From Nocardioides alkalitolerans (GTDB lineage: Bacteria; Actinomycetota; Actinomycetes; Propionibacteriales; Nocardioidaceae), in NCBI GenBank assembly GCA_038184435.1, contig CP116227.1, positions 1,426,001 to 1,490,000 on the forward strand: DNA of 64,000 bases, read 5' to 3'. Numbering within the stretch: the first letter of the stretch is position 1; every line of letters begins with the position of its first letter. Below the pieces are notes generated by a model, which was not told where the DNA came from, did no database searches, and saw only the letters and a list, made by a program, of their open reading frames with translations. The position numbers were made by a program, and so were the translations under genes. Positions 1 to 11,488 of the stretch are shown here, piece after piece.

Positions 1-3688
<3,688 letters not shown>

Positions 3689-3729
3689 GTGGTCCACCTT
3701 CCTCCTCGCTGTCCGGTTCGCGGACACCT

Positions 3730-3746
3730 GTGTCAGATCGTGACAC
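3730..3746. promoter_or_regulatory. Inverted repeat in the metH/PAC2 divergent region
   Basis: A perfect repeat GTGTCA-N5-TGACAC sits 42 bases upstream of the metH start, in the 141-base gap between the divergent genes. It has the size and symmetry of a dimeric repressor site. No regulator is identified, and no cobalamin or SAM riboswitch fits in this short gap. Confidence 0.45.
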
Positions 3747-3817
3747 TCGGCGCGACGCGACCGAAATCCGCGCGCACCCCTCGGCGGTACCCGATCCGCG
3801 GCCCCGGGAGCGCGGAC

Positions 3818-3823
3818 TAGGCT
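3818..3823 (+). promoter_or_regulatory. -10 box for PAC2 gene (leaderless)
   Basis: TAGGCT ends six bases before the GTG at 3830, so transcription should begin at or next to the start codon. No Shine-Dalgarno site is present. Confidence 0.55.
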
Positions 3824-3829
3824 GGAGCG

Positions 3830-4678
3830 GTGATCGAGTTCGACGACGTGGAGGGTCTGGTCGACCCGGTGGTGATCGCGGCCTTCGAGGGCTGGAACGA
3901 CGCCGCCGATGCCGCGAGCGGCGTGGTCGACCACTTGATGGACGTCTGGAGCGCCCGCGTGGTCGGGGCCCTGGACCCCGAGGACTTCTACGACTTCCAG
4001 GTCAACCGTCCGGTCGTGGGCACGGACGAGAACGGGATGCGGCAGCTCACCTGGCCCACCACCCGGATCGCCGTCGCCTCGCCCCCGGGCTTCGACCGCG
4101 ACGTGATCCTCGTGCGCGGCATCGAGCCCAACATGCGGTGGCGCCAGTTCTGCGGCGAGCTGCTCGCCGCCTGCGACGAGCTCGGCGGCACGATGGTCAT
4201 CACCCTCGGCGCCCTCCTCGCCGACTCGCCCCACACCCGCCCCATCCCCGTCACCGGCTCGGCGTCCGAGCCCGACCTGGCGGACCGGCTCAAGCTCGAC
4301 GAGTCGACCTACGAGGGGCCGACGGGGATCGTCGGGGTCATCCAGGACGCGTGCCAGCGCCTCGACGTGCCGTCGGTGTCCTACTGGGCCGCGGTCCCGC
4401 ACTACGTCGCGCAGCCCCCGTGCCCGAAGGCGACCCTCGCCCTCATCGGCCACCTCGAGGACCTCCTCGGCGTCTCCATCCCGCTTGGCGACCTGCCCGA
4501 GGACTCCCGTGCCTGGGAGCGCGGCGTCGACGAGCTGGCCGAGGAGGACGAGGAGATCGCGGACTACGTGCGCGCGCTCGAGGAGAGCCGCGACACCGCC
4601 GACCTGCCCGAGGCGAGCGGCGAGGCCATCGCGCGCGAGTTCGAGCGGTACCTCAAGCGCCGCGACGACGACGCCTGA
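3830..4678 (+). CDS. PAC2 family protein (proteasome-assembly-chaperone-like)
   Basis: A 282-residue soluble protein of the PAC2 family, related by fold to eukaryotic proteasome assembly chaperones and common in proteasome-bearing actinobacteria. The N-terminus (VVIAAFEGWNDAADAAS) and the central stretch (LVRGIEPNMRWRQF) are typical of the family. The C-terminus is acidic and probably helical (about residues 225-280). The biochemical role of bacterial members is not settled, and a link to the proteasome is inferred from family membership only. The GTG start is set by the TAGGCT hexamer six bases upstream. The gene faces mshC across a strong double hairpin and has no operon partner. Confidence 0.88.
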   Translation: MIEFDDVEGLVDPVVIAAFEGWNDAADAASGVVDHLMDVWSARVVGALDPEDFYDFQVNRPVVGTDENGMRQLTWPTTRIAVASPPGFDRDVILVRGIEPNMRWRQFCGELLAACDELGGTMVITLGALLADSPHTRPIPVTGSASEPDLADRLKLDESTYEGPTGIVGVIQDACQRLDVPSVSYWAAVPHYVAQPPCPKATLALIGHLEDLLGVSIPLGDLPEDSRAWERGVDELAEEDEEIADYVRALEESRDTADLPEASGEAIAREFERYLKRRDDDA

Positions 4679-4719
4679 GCCCCCGCCTGGGGACGGTGGG
4701 CGGGCCGGTCGGGCTGGTC

Positions 4720-4805
4720 GGTTCCCCGGCTGACCGGGGAACACGCCACTTAGACCATCAAATTTGATGGTCTAAGTGGTTGGTTCCCCGGCTGACCGGG
4801 GAACC
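4720..4805. repeat. Composite inverted-repeat element between convergent PAC2 and mshC genes
   Basis: Two identical hairpin units (GTTCCCCGG-CTGA-CCGGGGAAC, at 4721-4742 and 4783-4804) flank a perfect 34-bp palindrome at 4746-4779. The palindrome is AT-rich for this genome (centre ATCAAATTTGAT). The placement between two converging genes fits a bidirectional terminator. The duplicated flanks and the unusual base composition of the core suggest it may also be a mobile or protein-bound element. Confidence 0.8.
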
Positions 4806-4856
4806 GACCGCTCCCTCCCAGACCCACCTGTGGAGGACGAGCGGGCCGGGGCCGGG

Positions 4857-6095
4857 TCAGAGCTGCAGGCCGAGGGCGGCGTCGACGAGCTCGCGTACGA
4901 CGCGGCCGGCGTCCGGGTCGGACGTGTCGGCCAGGCCGGTCGAGCCCAGGGTGGCCTCGGCCCACGCCTGCACGGACGCGAGGGCCGTCGGGGCGTCGAG
5001 GTCGTCCGCGAGGGCCGTGAGCACCTGCTCGACGACCGGGCCCGACGGGGCGCCGGCGCCCAGCGAGACGGCCTTGCGCAGCAGGTTGAGGCGCTCGCCG
5101 GCCGACCACAGGAGCTCGTCGGTCCACTCCCAGTCGGAGCGGTAGTGCTGGCCGAGCAGCACGAGGCGGATCGCCATCGAGTCGACCTCGGAGAAGCGCA
5201 GCTGCGAGACGAAGACGAGGTTGCCCTTCGACTTCGACATCTTCTCGCCGTCGTAGGCCACCATCCCGGCGTGCACGTAGGCCTTCGCGAAGCGGTGGTC
5301 GGGCACGGCGGCCTGGGCCTCGGCGGCGCACATCTCGTGGTGGGGGAAGACGAGGTCGCTGCCGCCGCCCTGCACGTCGAAGGCCGCGCCGAGGTGCTTG
5401 AGGGCGATCGCGGTGCACTCGATGTGCCAGCCGGGGCGGCCCCGGCCGAAGGGGCTCTCCCAGGACGGCTCGCCCGGACGCTCGGCCATCCACACCAGGC
5501 AGTCGAGCGGGTCCCGCTTGCCGGGACGCTCCGGGTCGCCACCGCGCTCGCCGAAGATGGCCCGCATCGTCTCCCGGTCGGCGCCGGACACGGAGCCGAA
5601 GGTCGGGTCGGCCGCGACGGAGAAGTAGAGGTCGTCGTCGACGTGGTAGATCGCGCCCGTCTCGGCCAGGCGCTCGACCAGCTCGATGACCCACGGGATC
5701 GACTCGACCGCGCCGACGTAGTGCGCCGGCGGGAGCACCCGGAGCGACTCCATGTCGTCGCGGAACAGCTGGGTCTCCCGCTCGGCGATCGTCACCCAGT
5801 CCGTGCCCACCTTCGCGGCGCGCTCCAGCAGCGGGTCGTCGACGTCGGTGACGTTCTGCACGTAGGTCACGTCGTGCCCGGCGTTGCGCCAGGCGCGGAC
5901 CAGGAGGTCGAACGCGACGTACGTCGCCGCGTGGCCCATGTGGGTCGCGTCGTACGGCGTGATGCCGCAGACGTAGAGCCGGGCCGCACCCTGCGGGTCG
6001 GTCGGCACGAGGCGGCCGGTGGCGCTGTCGTGGAGCGACACCTGCGGGCCCCGGACGGGGAGGGAGGGGACGTCGGGGGCGGACCAGGCGCGCAT
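4857..6095 (-). CDS. mshC: L-cysteine:1D-myo-inositol 2-amino-2-deoxy-alpha-D-glucopyranoside ligase
   Basis: MshC joins cysteine to GlcN-inositol with ATP, the third step of mycothiol synthesis, in the cytoplasm. The 412-residue product is a class I cysteinyl-tRNA-synthetase paralogue. Cys43 of YVCGITPYDATHMGH is a zinc ligand and the HIGH-like element is THMGH (51-55). Further metal ligands lie in WHIECT and FPHHEMC, and KMSKSKGN is near residue 286. The length matches MshC and is shorter than CysS, with no anticodon-binding tail. The ATG at 6095 follows a TAGGCT box by seven bases; a TTG 18 bases upstream is less likely. It is the last gene of the phosphatase-DUF3090-SCO1664-mshC cluster conserved in actinobacteria. 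Confidence 0.95.
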   Translation of the reverse strand: MRAWSAPDVPSLPVRGPQVSLHDSATGRLVPTDPQGAARLYVCGITPYDATHMGHAATYVAFDLLVRAWRNAGHDVTYVQNVTDVDDPLLERAAKVGTDWVTIAERETQLFRDDMESLRVLPPAHYVGAVESIPWVIELVERLAETGAIYHVDDDLYFSVAADPTFGSVSGADRETMRAIFGERGGDPERPGKRDPLDCLVWMAERPGEPSWESPFGRGRPGWHIECTAIALKHLGAAFDVQGGGSDLVFPHHEMCAAEAQAAVPDHRFAKAYVHAGMVAYDGEKMSKSKGNLVFVSQLRFSEVDSMAIRLVLLGQHYRSDWEWTDELLWSAGERLNLLRKAVSLGAGAPSGPVVEQVLTALADDLDAPTALASVQAWAEATLGSTGLADTSDPDAGRVVRELVDAALGLQL

Positions 6096-6102
6096 GGGAG
6101 CG

Positions 6103-6108
6103 AGCCTA
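6103..6108 (-). promoter_or_regulatory. -10 box for mshC (leaderless)
   Basis: TAGGCT on the minus strand, seven bases before the ATG at 6095. It lies in the 26-base gap after the SCO1664 gene and lets mshC be read separately from the genes upstream. Confidence 0.55.
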
Positions 6109-6121
6109 GCCAACCGTCACG

Positions 6122-6889
6122 TCAGAACGGCGGCCAGGGGATGGCGGGCCACTCCCCCGACGGCACCGGGAGCTCCCCGGCTGCCAGGAGGGCGCGGCAG
6201 CGGTCGGCCGTCGCCCCGACCTCCTCGTCGGTGACGAGCTCCGCCAGCCGGTCGCCCAGCGCGCCGGCGAGCTCGACCACGAGGCGCTCGAGCACGGCGA
6301 CCTCGTCCGCGGCGAGCCCGCGGCCCGCCCAGCCCCACAGCACCGTGCGCAGCTTGGGCTCGGTGTGGAACGTGAGGCCGTGGTCGACGCCGTACCGGTG
6401 TCCCGAGGCCATCTCCAGGACGTGCCCGCCCTTGCGGTCGGCGTTGTTGGCGACCACGTCGAAGACGGCCATGCGGCGCAGCGCGGTGGAGTCCTCGTGG
6501 ACGAGCGCCACGGGCTGGTCCTGGGCGTCGAGCCCGTCGAAGACGTGGCACCAGCCCGACGGCACCTCGCCGGCGGGCACGATGTCGACCGCCGACTGCT
6601 CGGGGTCGGTGTGCTGCCAGAGCTGCACCATGCCGGGCCCGTGGGGACCCTCGCGCAGGATCGTCGGGGGCACGACGTCCCACCCCGTCGCCACCGACAG
6701 CTCGTAGGCCGCCACCTCGCGGCCCGCGAGGCTCTCGTCGGGGAAGTCCCACAGCGGCCGCTCGCCGCGGATCGGCTTGTAGACGACCTCGACACCGTCG
6801 ACGTCGCCGACGAAGGTCGCGTTGGAGGCCGGCATGACGCGCCCGCGCAGGGTGAGCTCACCCCGGGCGAACGCGGCGGGGTCCGTCAC
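6122..6889 (-). CDS. SCO1664 family protein (PI3/4-kinase-like fold)
   Basis: A 255-residue protein of the actinobacterial SCO1664 family, distantly related to phosphatidylinositol 3-/4-kinases. Recognisable parts are the nucleotide-loop-like VVYKPIRGERPLWDFP near the N-terminus, the catalytic-loop-like DVVANNADRKGGH in the middle and the following YGVDHGLTFH. The Asn and Asp residues in these parts resemble kinase metal-binding positions. The substrate is unknown. The GTG start overlaps the stop of the DUF3090 gene by four bases, so the two are probably translationally coupled. The steady neighbourhood with mshC suggests, without proving, a role linked to inositol or mycothiol metabolism. 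Confidence 0.88.
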   Translation of the reverse strand: MTDPAAFARGELTLRGRVMPASNATFVGDVDGVEVVYKPIRGERPLWDFPDESLAGREVAAYELSVATGWDVVPPTILREGPHGPGMVQLWQHTDPEQSAVDIVPAGEVPSGWCHVFDGLDAQDQPVALVHEDSTALRRMAVFDVVANNADRKGGHVLEMASGHRYGVDHGLTFHTEPKLRTVLWGWAGRGLAADEVAVLERLVVELAGALGDRLAELVTDEEVGATADRCRALLAAGELPVPSGEWPAIPWPPF

Positions 6890-7464
6890 GGATCCCGCCG
6901 ACGGAAGCCGTTGGCGCGCACGCAGAGGTGACCGTCGGGATCGATGGGCTGCGCGCAGAACGGGCAGGCGGGACGACCCGCCTCGACGACGGCCAGCGCG
7001 CGGTGCACGAACGCCCGCGCGACCCCCGCGGGCATGCGCACGAGGAAGATCTCCTCGGGCTCCGGCTCGTCGATCTCCTCCTCGGGCTGTCCCGGGGAGA
7101 TCACGGCCTCCTCGGTGAACGGGAAGACCTCGACGACCACGCGGTCGTCGGAGGGGTCCCACGACAGCGTCATGGTGCCGGCGCGGAACTCCTCCTCGAT
7201 GGGCTGCTCGAGCGGCGCGTCGTCGCGCAGGTCGACGGGCGCGATCGCGGGCACGAGGTCGGAGTGCTGCTCGGTCTCCATGACCTCGTCGAGCAGCTCG
7301 TCGACGCGCTCGGCGAGCGCGATCACCTGCTGCTTCTCGACGCCGACCGAGACGAGGCGCGCGCCCGAGCGGGCCTGGAGGAAGAACGCCCGCGACCCGG
7401 GCTCGCCGACGGTCCCCACGACGAAGCGGTCGGGCGGGTCGAAGCGGTGCACGACGGGAGGCAT
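6886..7464 (-). CDS. DUF3090 family protein
   Basis: A 192-residue protein of the actinobacterial DUF3090 family, function unknown. It opens with VVHRFDPPDRFVVGTVGEPG, has an acidic stretch EEEIDEPEPEE near 130, and ends in a probable zinc-binding knuckle (CPFC, then His and Cys in DGHLC). The ATG at 7464 lies seven bases after a TAGGCT box. The first three bases of that box are the TAG stop of the phosphatase upstream. The family nearly always travels with the SCO1664 and phosphatase genes, which argues for a shared pathway. Confidence 0.9.
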   Translation of the reverse strand: MPPVVHRFDPPDRFVVGTVGEPGSRAFFLQARSGARLVSVGVEKQQVIALAERVDELLDEVMETEQHSDLVPAIAPVDLRDDAPLEQPIEEEFRAGTMTLSWDPSDDRVVVEVFPFTEEAVISPGQPEEEIDEPEPEEIFLVRMPAGVARAFVHRALAVVEAGRPACPFCAQPIDPDGHLCVRANGFRRRDP

Positions 7465-7471
7465 GGTCGAC

Positions 7472-7477
7472 AGCCTA
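7472..7477 (-). promoter_or_regulatory. -10 box for DUF3090 gene overlapping a stop codon
   Basis: TAGGCT seven bases before the ATG at 7464. Its TAG is also the stop codon of the upstream phosphatase. Confidence 0.5.
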
Positions 7478-8203
7478 GGACGTGGCCGTAGCCGGACCCG
7501 CCGGGGCGGCCGGGCCGCCCGGGCCGGCGCCACCCCCGACGTCGCCGACCGCCGGGGGACGGTCGAGCCACGACAGGTCGCCGGCGTGGGAGTTCGCCTG
7601 CAGCACGACGGGACGGGTGTCGCCGTACCGGATGATCGTGAGCGAGGCGGGGTCGGCGTGCAGCCGCTGGAACAGGTCGAGGTGCATCCCGAGGGCGTCC
7701 GCCAGGACGGCCTTGACGATGTCCCCGTGCGTGACGGCCAGCCACACCGCGTTCTCCCCGTGCTGCGCCTCGACGGCCGCGTCACGCTCGCGCACGGCGT
7801 CGACCGCCCGCCGCTGCATCGTGCGCAGCGACTCGCCGCCGGGGAACGCGGCCGCCGACGGCTGTCGCTGCACGACCTTCCACAGGTCCTCGCCCGCCAG
7901 GTCCTTGAGCAGCCGTCCCTGCCAGTCGCCGTAGTCGCACTCCGCGAGGCGGTCCTCCGTCTCCACCGTCAGCGCCCGGCCGCCCGCGGCGAAGGCCTCG
8001 ACGACGTACGCCGCGGTCTCGGCGCACCGCTCCTGCGGGCTGGAGGCGATCGCGACGAGCGGTACCGCGCTGAGACGGGCCGCGGCGTCGCGGGCCTGGC
8101 CCTGACCGGTCTCGTCGAGGCGGACGCCGGGGAGGCGTCCGGCGAGCACACCGCCGGCGTTGGCGGTGGTGCGCCCGTGGCGCTGCAGGATCACGGTGGC
8201 CAT
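7475..8203 (-). CDS. Histidine phosphatase family protein (MSMEG_4193 / phosphomutase-like)
   Basis: A 242-residue member of the histidine phosphatase superfamily. The phospho-accepting His lies in LQRHGRTTANAGG at the N-terminus, an Arg pocket residue in SSPQERCAETA, the acid residue in LAECDYGDWQG and the second His in AVTHGDIVKA. It probably removes phosphate from a small soluble metabolite; the substrate is not known. The C-terminal 25 residues are Gly/Pro/Ala-rich and look disordered. The ATG at 8203 is six bases after TACGCT. It is the first gene of the four-gene cluster ending in mshC and is divergent from corA. Confidence 0.9.
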   Translation of the reverse strand: MATVILQRHGRTTANAGGVLAGRLPGVRLDETGQGQARDAAARLSAVPLVAIASSPQERCAETAAYVVEAFAAGGRALTVETEDRLAECDYGDWQGRLLKDLAGEDLWKVVQRQPSAAAFPGGESLRTMQRRAVDAVRERDAAVEAQHGENAVWLAVTHGDIVKAVLADALGMHLDLFQRLHADPASLTIIRYGDTRPVVLQANSHAGDLSWLDRPPAVGDVGGGAGPGGPAAPAGPATATS

Positions 8204-8209
8204 GGGCCG

Positions 8210-8215
8210 AGCGTA
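8210..8215 (-). promoter_or_regulatory. -10 box for histidine phosphatase gene (leaderless)
   Basis: TACGCT on the minus strand, six bases before the ATG at 8203. Confidence 0.5.
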
Positions 8216-8253
8216 CGGCGTGGCGCCGCCGCCGCCGGCGCCCCGGCGGCGTC

Positions 8254-8259
8254 TATGTT
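8254..8259 (+). promoter_or_regulatory. -10 box for corA (leaderless)
   Basis: TATGTT ends six bases before the GTG at 8266. Confidence 0.5.
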
Positions 8260-8265
8260 GCACCC

Positions 8266-9243
8266 GTGATCGTCGACAACGCGCTCTACCGCGACGGGCG
8301 CCGGATCGACCCGGGCTGCGCGTCCCACGACCTGGCGGGCGTGCTGGCCGCGCGCCGCGACGGCGACGTCGTCTGGGTCGGGCTGTTCGAGCCCACCGCG
8401 GCCGAGATGGACTCCGTGGCGCAGCACTTCGGGCTGCACCACCTCGCGGTCGAGGACGCCGTGCACGCCCACCAGCGGCCGAAGCTGGAGCGCTACGGCG
8501 ACCAGCTCTACTGCGTGCTCAAGACGCTCTGGTACGTCGACGCCTCCGACGACGTCGAGACGGGCGAGATCGGGATCTTCCTCGGCCCCGGCTTCGTCGT
8601 CCACGTGCGCCACGGCGAGGGCTGCGACGTGCGCGCGGTCCGTGCCGGGCTCGAGGACCGTCCGGCCGTGCTCGCGCACGGACCGGCGGCGGTGCTCTAC
8701 GCCATCGCCGACCACGTCGTCGACGCCTACGGCGACGTCGCGGCGAGCCTCGAGGTCGACGTCGACGAGGTGGAGACCTCGGTCTTCTCCCCCGCCCGCA
8801 CGGACGACTCCCCCCGGATCTACCGGCTCAAGCGGGAGCTGGCGGAGGTACGGCGCGCCGTCCTCCCCCTGCGGGAGCCGATGCGCCGCATGGCCTCCGG
8901 CGACGTGCCGGGCGTGCCGGAGCGCTCCGCGCCGTACTTCCGCGACGTGGCCAGCCACCTGGCGTCGGTCGCGGAGATCGTCGAGGGCCTCGACAACCTG
9001 CTGGCGGCGGCGTTCGAGGCGCAGGTCGCGCGCATCTCCGTCCAGCAGAACGAGGACATGCGCAAGATCTCCGCCGGGGTCGCGCTCGTGGCCGGGCCGA
9101 CGCTGGTGGCCGGCATCTACGGCATGAACTTCACCCACATGCCCGAGCTGCACTGGACGTTCGGCTACCCGATGGCGCTGCTGCTCATGGTGCTGTGCTC
9201 CGGCGGGCTGTGGTGGTTCTTCAAGCGCTCCGGCTGGCTGTGA
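8266..9243 (+). CDS. corA: CorA family magnesium/cobalt transporter
   Basis: A 325-residue inner-membrane divalent-cation channel. The first 260 residues form the soluble alpha/beta and long-helix domain (LEVDVDEVETSVFSP, IYRLKRELAEVRR). Two transmembrane helices close the protein, joined by a loop that starts with the selectivity motif YGMNF (about residues 284-288). The C-terminus ends in KRSGWL. Magnesium is the usual substrate of the family, but cobalt or nickel cannot be excluded from sequence. The GTG start is set by TATGTT six bases upstream. It is divergent from the phosphatase and convergent with uppP. Confidence 0.93.
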   Translation: MIVDNALYRDGRRIDPGCASHDLAGVLAARRDGDVVWVGLFEPTAAEMDSVAQHFGLHHLAVEDAVHAHQRPKLERYGDQLYCVLKTLWYVDASDDVETGEIGIFLGPGFVVHVRHGEGCDVRAVRAGLEDRPAVLAHGPAAVLYAIADHVVDAYGDVAASLEVDVDEVETSVFSPARTDDSPRIYRLKRELAEVRRAVLPLREPMRRMASGDVPGVPERSAPYFRDVASHLASVAEIVEGLDNLLAAAFEAQVARISVQQNEDMRKISAGVALVAGPTLVAGIYGMNFTHMPELHWTFGYPMALLLMVLCSGGLWWFFKRSGWL

Positions 9244-9277
9244 GCCGGGTCCCGGCCGAGGCTGCTGAGGGGGCCGC

Positions 9278-10105
9278 TCAGGTGGCGGTGAGCACGCCCG
9301 CGCCGAGCAGCCCCATGACGCCGAGGCCGAGGATCACCCGGTAGGTCACGAACGGCAGGTAGGACCGGGTCGAGACGTAGCGCAGCAGCCACGCGATGAC
9401 GGCGTAGCCCACGACGAACGCCACCAGGGTGGCCGCGATCGTCGGGCCCCAGCCGTAGGGGTTGTCGCCGCCGGGCACGTCCTTGAGCTTGTAGACACCG
9501 GCGCCGACGACGGCGGGGATGGCCAGGAGGAAGGCGTACCGCGTCGTCACCGCGCGCTCGTAGCCGAGGGCGCGCCCCATCGAGATCGTGGCACCCGAGC
9601 GCGACACGCCGGGCACGAGCGCCGCCGCCTGCGCCACACCCATGAGCAGCGAGTCGCGGAGGGTGAGGTCCTTGAGGGTGCGCGAGGACGCGCCGTACCG
9701 GTCGGCCAGGCCGAGCACGATGCCCATCACCACGAGGGTCGAGGCGACCACCCACAGGCTGCGCAGCGCGCTGTCGATCGCGTCCTCGAACAGCAGGCCC
9801 AGCAGCACGATGGGCAGCGACCCGGCGATGATGAACCAGCCCATCCGCGCGTCGAGGCTGCCGCGGAGCTCCGGCTTGACCAGCGAGCGGAGCCACGCCG
9901 AGGCGATCCGCCAGATGTCCTTGCGGAAGTAGAGGAGCACCGCGACCTCCGTGCCGATCTGGCAGACGGCGGTGAACGCCGCGCCCGGGTCCTCCCACCC
10001 GACCAGCTCGGGGAAGATGCGGAGGTGGGCGCTCGAGGAGATCGGGAGGAACTCCGTGAGGCCCTGGATCACGCCGAGCACGACGGCTTGGAGGTAGTCC
10101 CACAC
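9278..10105 (-). CDS. uppP: Undecaprenyl-diphosphate phosphatase
   Basis: This enzyme regenerates undecaprenyl phosphate from the diphosphate for peptidoglycan synthesis and often gives bacitracin tolerance. The 275-residue product is almost entirely membrane helices. Catalytic parts are the N-terminal QGLTEFLPISSSAH (Glu18, Ser23-25) and PGVSRSGAT near residue 165, both facing the periplasmic side in this family. The GTG at 10105 lies eight bases after TATTGT; an upstream in-frame TTG at 10117 would overlap that box. The gene is single, convergent with corA and divergent from the aldo/keto reductase. Confidence 0.94.
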   Translation of the reverse strand: MWDYLQAVVLGVIQGLTEFLPISSSAHLRIFPELVGWEDPGAAFTAVCQIGTEVAVLLYFRKDIWRIASAWLRSLVKPELRGSLDARMGWFIIAGSLPIVLLGLLFEDAIDSALRSLWVVASTLVVMGIVLGLADRYGASSRTLKDLTLRDSLLMGVAQAAALVPGVSRSGATISMGRALGYERAVTTRYAFLLAIPAVVGAGVYKLKDVPGGDNPYGWGPTIAATLVAFVVGYAVIAWLLRYVSTRSYLPFVTYRVILGLGVMGLLGAGVLTAT

Positions 10106-10113
10106 GGGCGCCG

Positions 10114-10119
10114 ACAATA
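10114..10119 (-). promoter_or_regulatory. -10 box for uppP (leaderless)
   Basis: TATTGT on the minus strand, eight bases before the GTG at 10105. Confidence 0.45.
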
Positions 10120-10195
10120 GGCCACCGCCACCGTGCCGGGCGCCAGGACGGCCCGCCACGCCCGCGCGATGTGCGACACGTCCGGGGCCGGCCGC

Positions 10196-10201
10196 TAGGT
10201 T
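10196..10201 (+). promoter_or_regulatory. -10 box for aldo/keto reductase gene (leaderless)
   Basis: TAGGTT ends seven bases before the ATG at 10209. Confidence 0.55.
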
Positions 10202-10208
10202 GACCCGC

Positions 10209-11213
10209 ATGCAGCAGCGATCGGTCGGGGCCAGCGGCCTGCGGGTCTCGCGCCTCGGGCTCGGCACCATGACGTGGGGGCGCGACACCGACGAGCACGA
10301 GGCGCGCGACCAGCTCGTCGCGTTCGTCGGCGCCGGCGGCACGCTGCTCGACACCGCCGCGGCGTACGGCGACGGGGTCTCCGAGCAGCTGATCGGCAGC
10401 CTGCTGGGCGACGTGGTCGCCCGCGAGGACGTCGTGCTGGCCACGAAGGCCGGGCTCGGCCAGCGGCGCGCCCCCGGCCGACCCGGTGGCGGGGCGACCG
10501 GAACGTCCGGCGGGTCCGGGACCCGCGGTGCCGCCCGGGACACGTCGCGCCGCTCGATCCTCGCCTCGCTCGACGGCTCGCTGCGGCGCCTCGGCACCGA
10601 CCACGTCGACCTGCTGCAGGTGCACGTGTGGTCCGACGCCACCCCGCTCGAGGAGACGTTGGCGACGCTGGACCACGTCGTGGCGACCGGCCGGGCGCGC
10701 TACGTCGGGGTCTCCAACTACACCGGCTGGCAGACCGCGCAGGCCGCGACCTGGCAGCGCGCGGTCCCGGGGCGGGCGCCGCTGGTGTCGACGCAGGTCG
10801 AGTACTCGTTGCTCAACCGCAACGTCGAGCTCGAGGTGCTCCCGGCCGCCGGGGCGCTCGGGATGGGCGCCCTCACCTGGTCGCCCCTGGGCCGGGGGGT
10901 GCTCACGGGGAAGTACCGCACCGGCACGCCGTCCGACTCGCGCGCCGCCACCTCCCACCTCGGCTCCTTCGTCGAGCCCTACCTCGACGAGCGCTCGCAC
11001 GGCATCGTCGAGTCCGTGGTGAAGGCCGCCGACGGCCTGGGATGGACTCCGGCCGAGGTGGCGTTGGCCTGGGTGCGCGACCGCCCGGGCGTCGCCGCAC
11101 CCGTGGTCGGGGCGCGGACGGCCGCACAGCTCCGGGCCCTCCTCAGCGTCGAGGAGAAGGCCCTCCCGATCGAGATCGCCGACGCGTTGGACGACGTCTC
11201 GGCGGTCGACTGA
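10209..11213 (+). CDS. Aldo/keto reductase
   Basis: A 334-residue NADPH-dependent aldehyde/ketone reductase of the AKR superfamily (TIM barrel, cytoplasmic). The active-site set is visible: Asp and Tyr in DTAAAYGDG (Tyr about 53), Lys in LATKAGLG (about 79) and His in LLQVHVW (about 139). The C-terminal NADP-binding part is PVVGARTAAQLR. A Gly/Pro/Arg-rich insertion near residues 85-110 (RRAPGRPGGG) is unusual and may be a flexible loop. The ATG at 10209 is chosen over the TTG nine bases upstream because TAGGTT lies seven bases before it. The physiological substrate is unknown. Confidence 0.92.
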   Translation: MQQRSVGASGLRVSRLGLGTMTWGRDTDEHEARDQLVAFVGAGGTLLDTAAAYGDGVSEQLIGSLLGDVVAREDVVLATKAGLGQRRAPGRPGGGATGTSGGSGTRGAARDTSRRSILASLDGSLRRLGTDHVDLLQVHVWSDATPLEETLATLDHVVATGRARYVGVSNYTGWQTAQAATWQRAVPGRAPLVSTQVEYSLLNRNVELEVLPAAGALGMGALTWSPLGRGVLTGKYRTGTPSDSRAATSHLGSFVEPYLDERSHGIVESVVKAADGLGWTPAEVALAWVRDRPGVAAPVVGARTAAQLRALLSVEEKALPIEIADALDDVSAVD

Positions 11214-11236
11214 CCCGCCCCGGAGGTGACCATCCG

Positions 11237-11461
11237 ATGAGCAGGACCCGCACCGCCCTGTCCCGCGGCGTCGAGTGGGAGTTCCGCGACGTCGTGCTCT
11301 CCCGGCACCTGTCGCGCAACGCCGTGCGCCAGGCCCTCGTCGAGATGGCCGAGCACGGCGGCTGGGAGCTCGACCGGCTGCGCATCGGCAACGACGGCGT
11401 GCGCCGCGTCATCGTGCGCCGCAAGATCATCCGCCAGCGCCCGACGCTCTGGGCCAGCTGA
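11237..11461 (+). CDS. DUF5703 family protein
   Basis: A 74-residue basic protein of the actinobacterial DUF5703 family, function unknown. The pattern VEWEFRDVVL, then GGWELDRLRI and the basic end VRRKIIRQRPT is characteristic. The start has a strong site (GGAGGTGA, eight bases before the ATG). The gene follows the aldo/keto reductase by 23 bases and could be co-transcribed with it. It is convergent with the M20 peptidase. Confidence 0.85.
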   Translation: MSRTRTALSRGVEWEFRDVVLSRHLSRNAVRQALVEMAEHGGWELDRLRIGNDGVRRVIVRRKIIRQRPTLWAS

Positions 11462-11488
11462 GCGGCCGGCCGGCCGTCAGGCCGACCG

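Noticed and set aside
3689..3829. Cobalamin or SAM riboswitch upstream of metH
   Set aside because: The gap is only 141 bases and shows no B12-box or SAM-box sequence, only the short inverted repeat.
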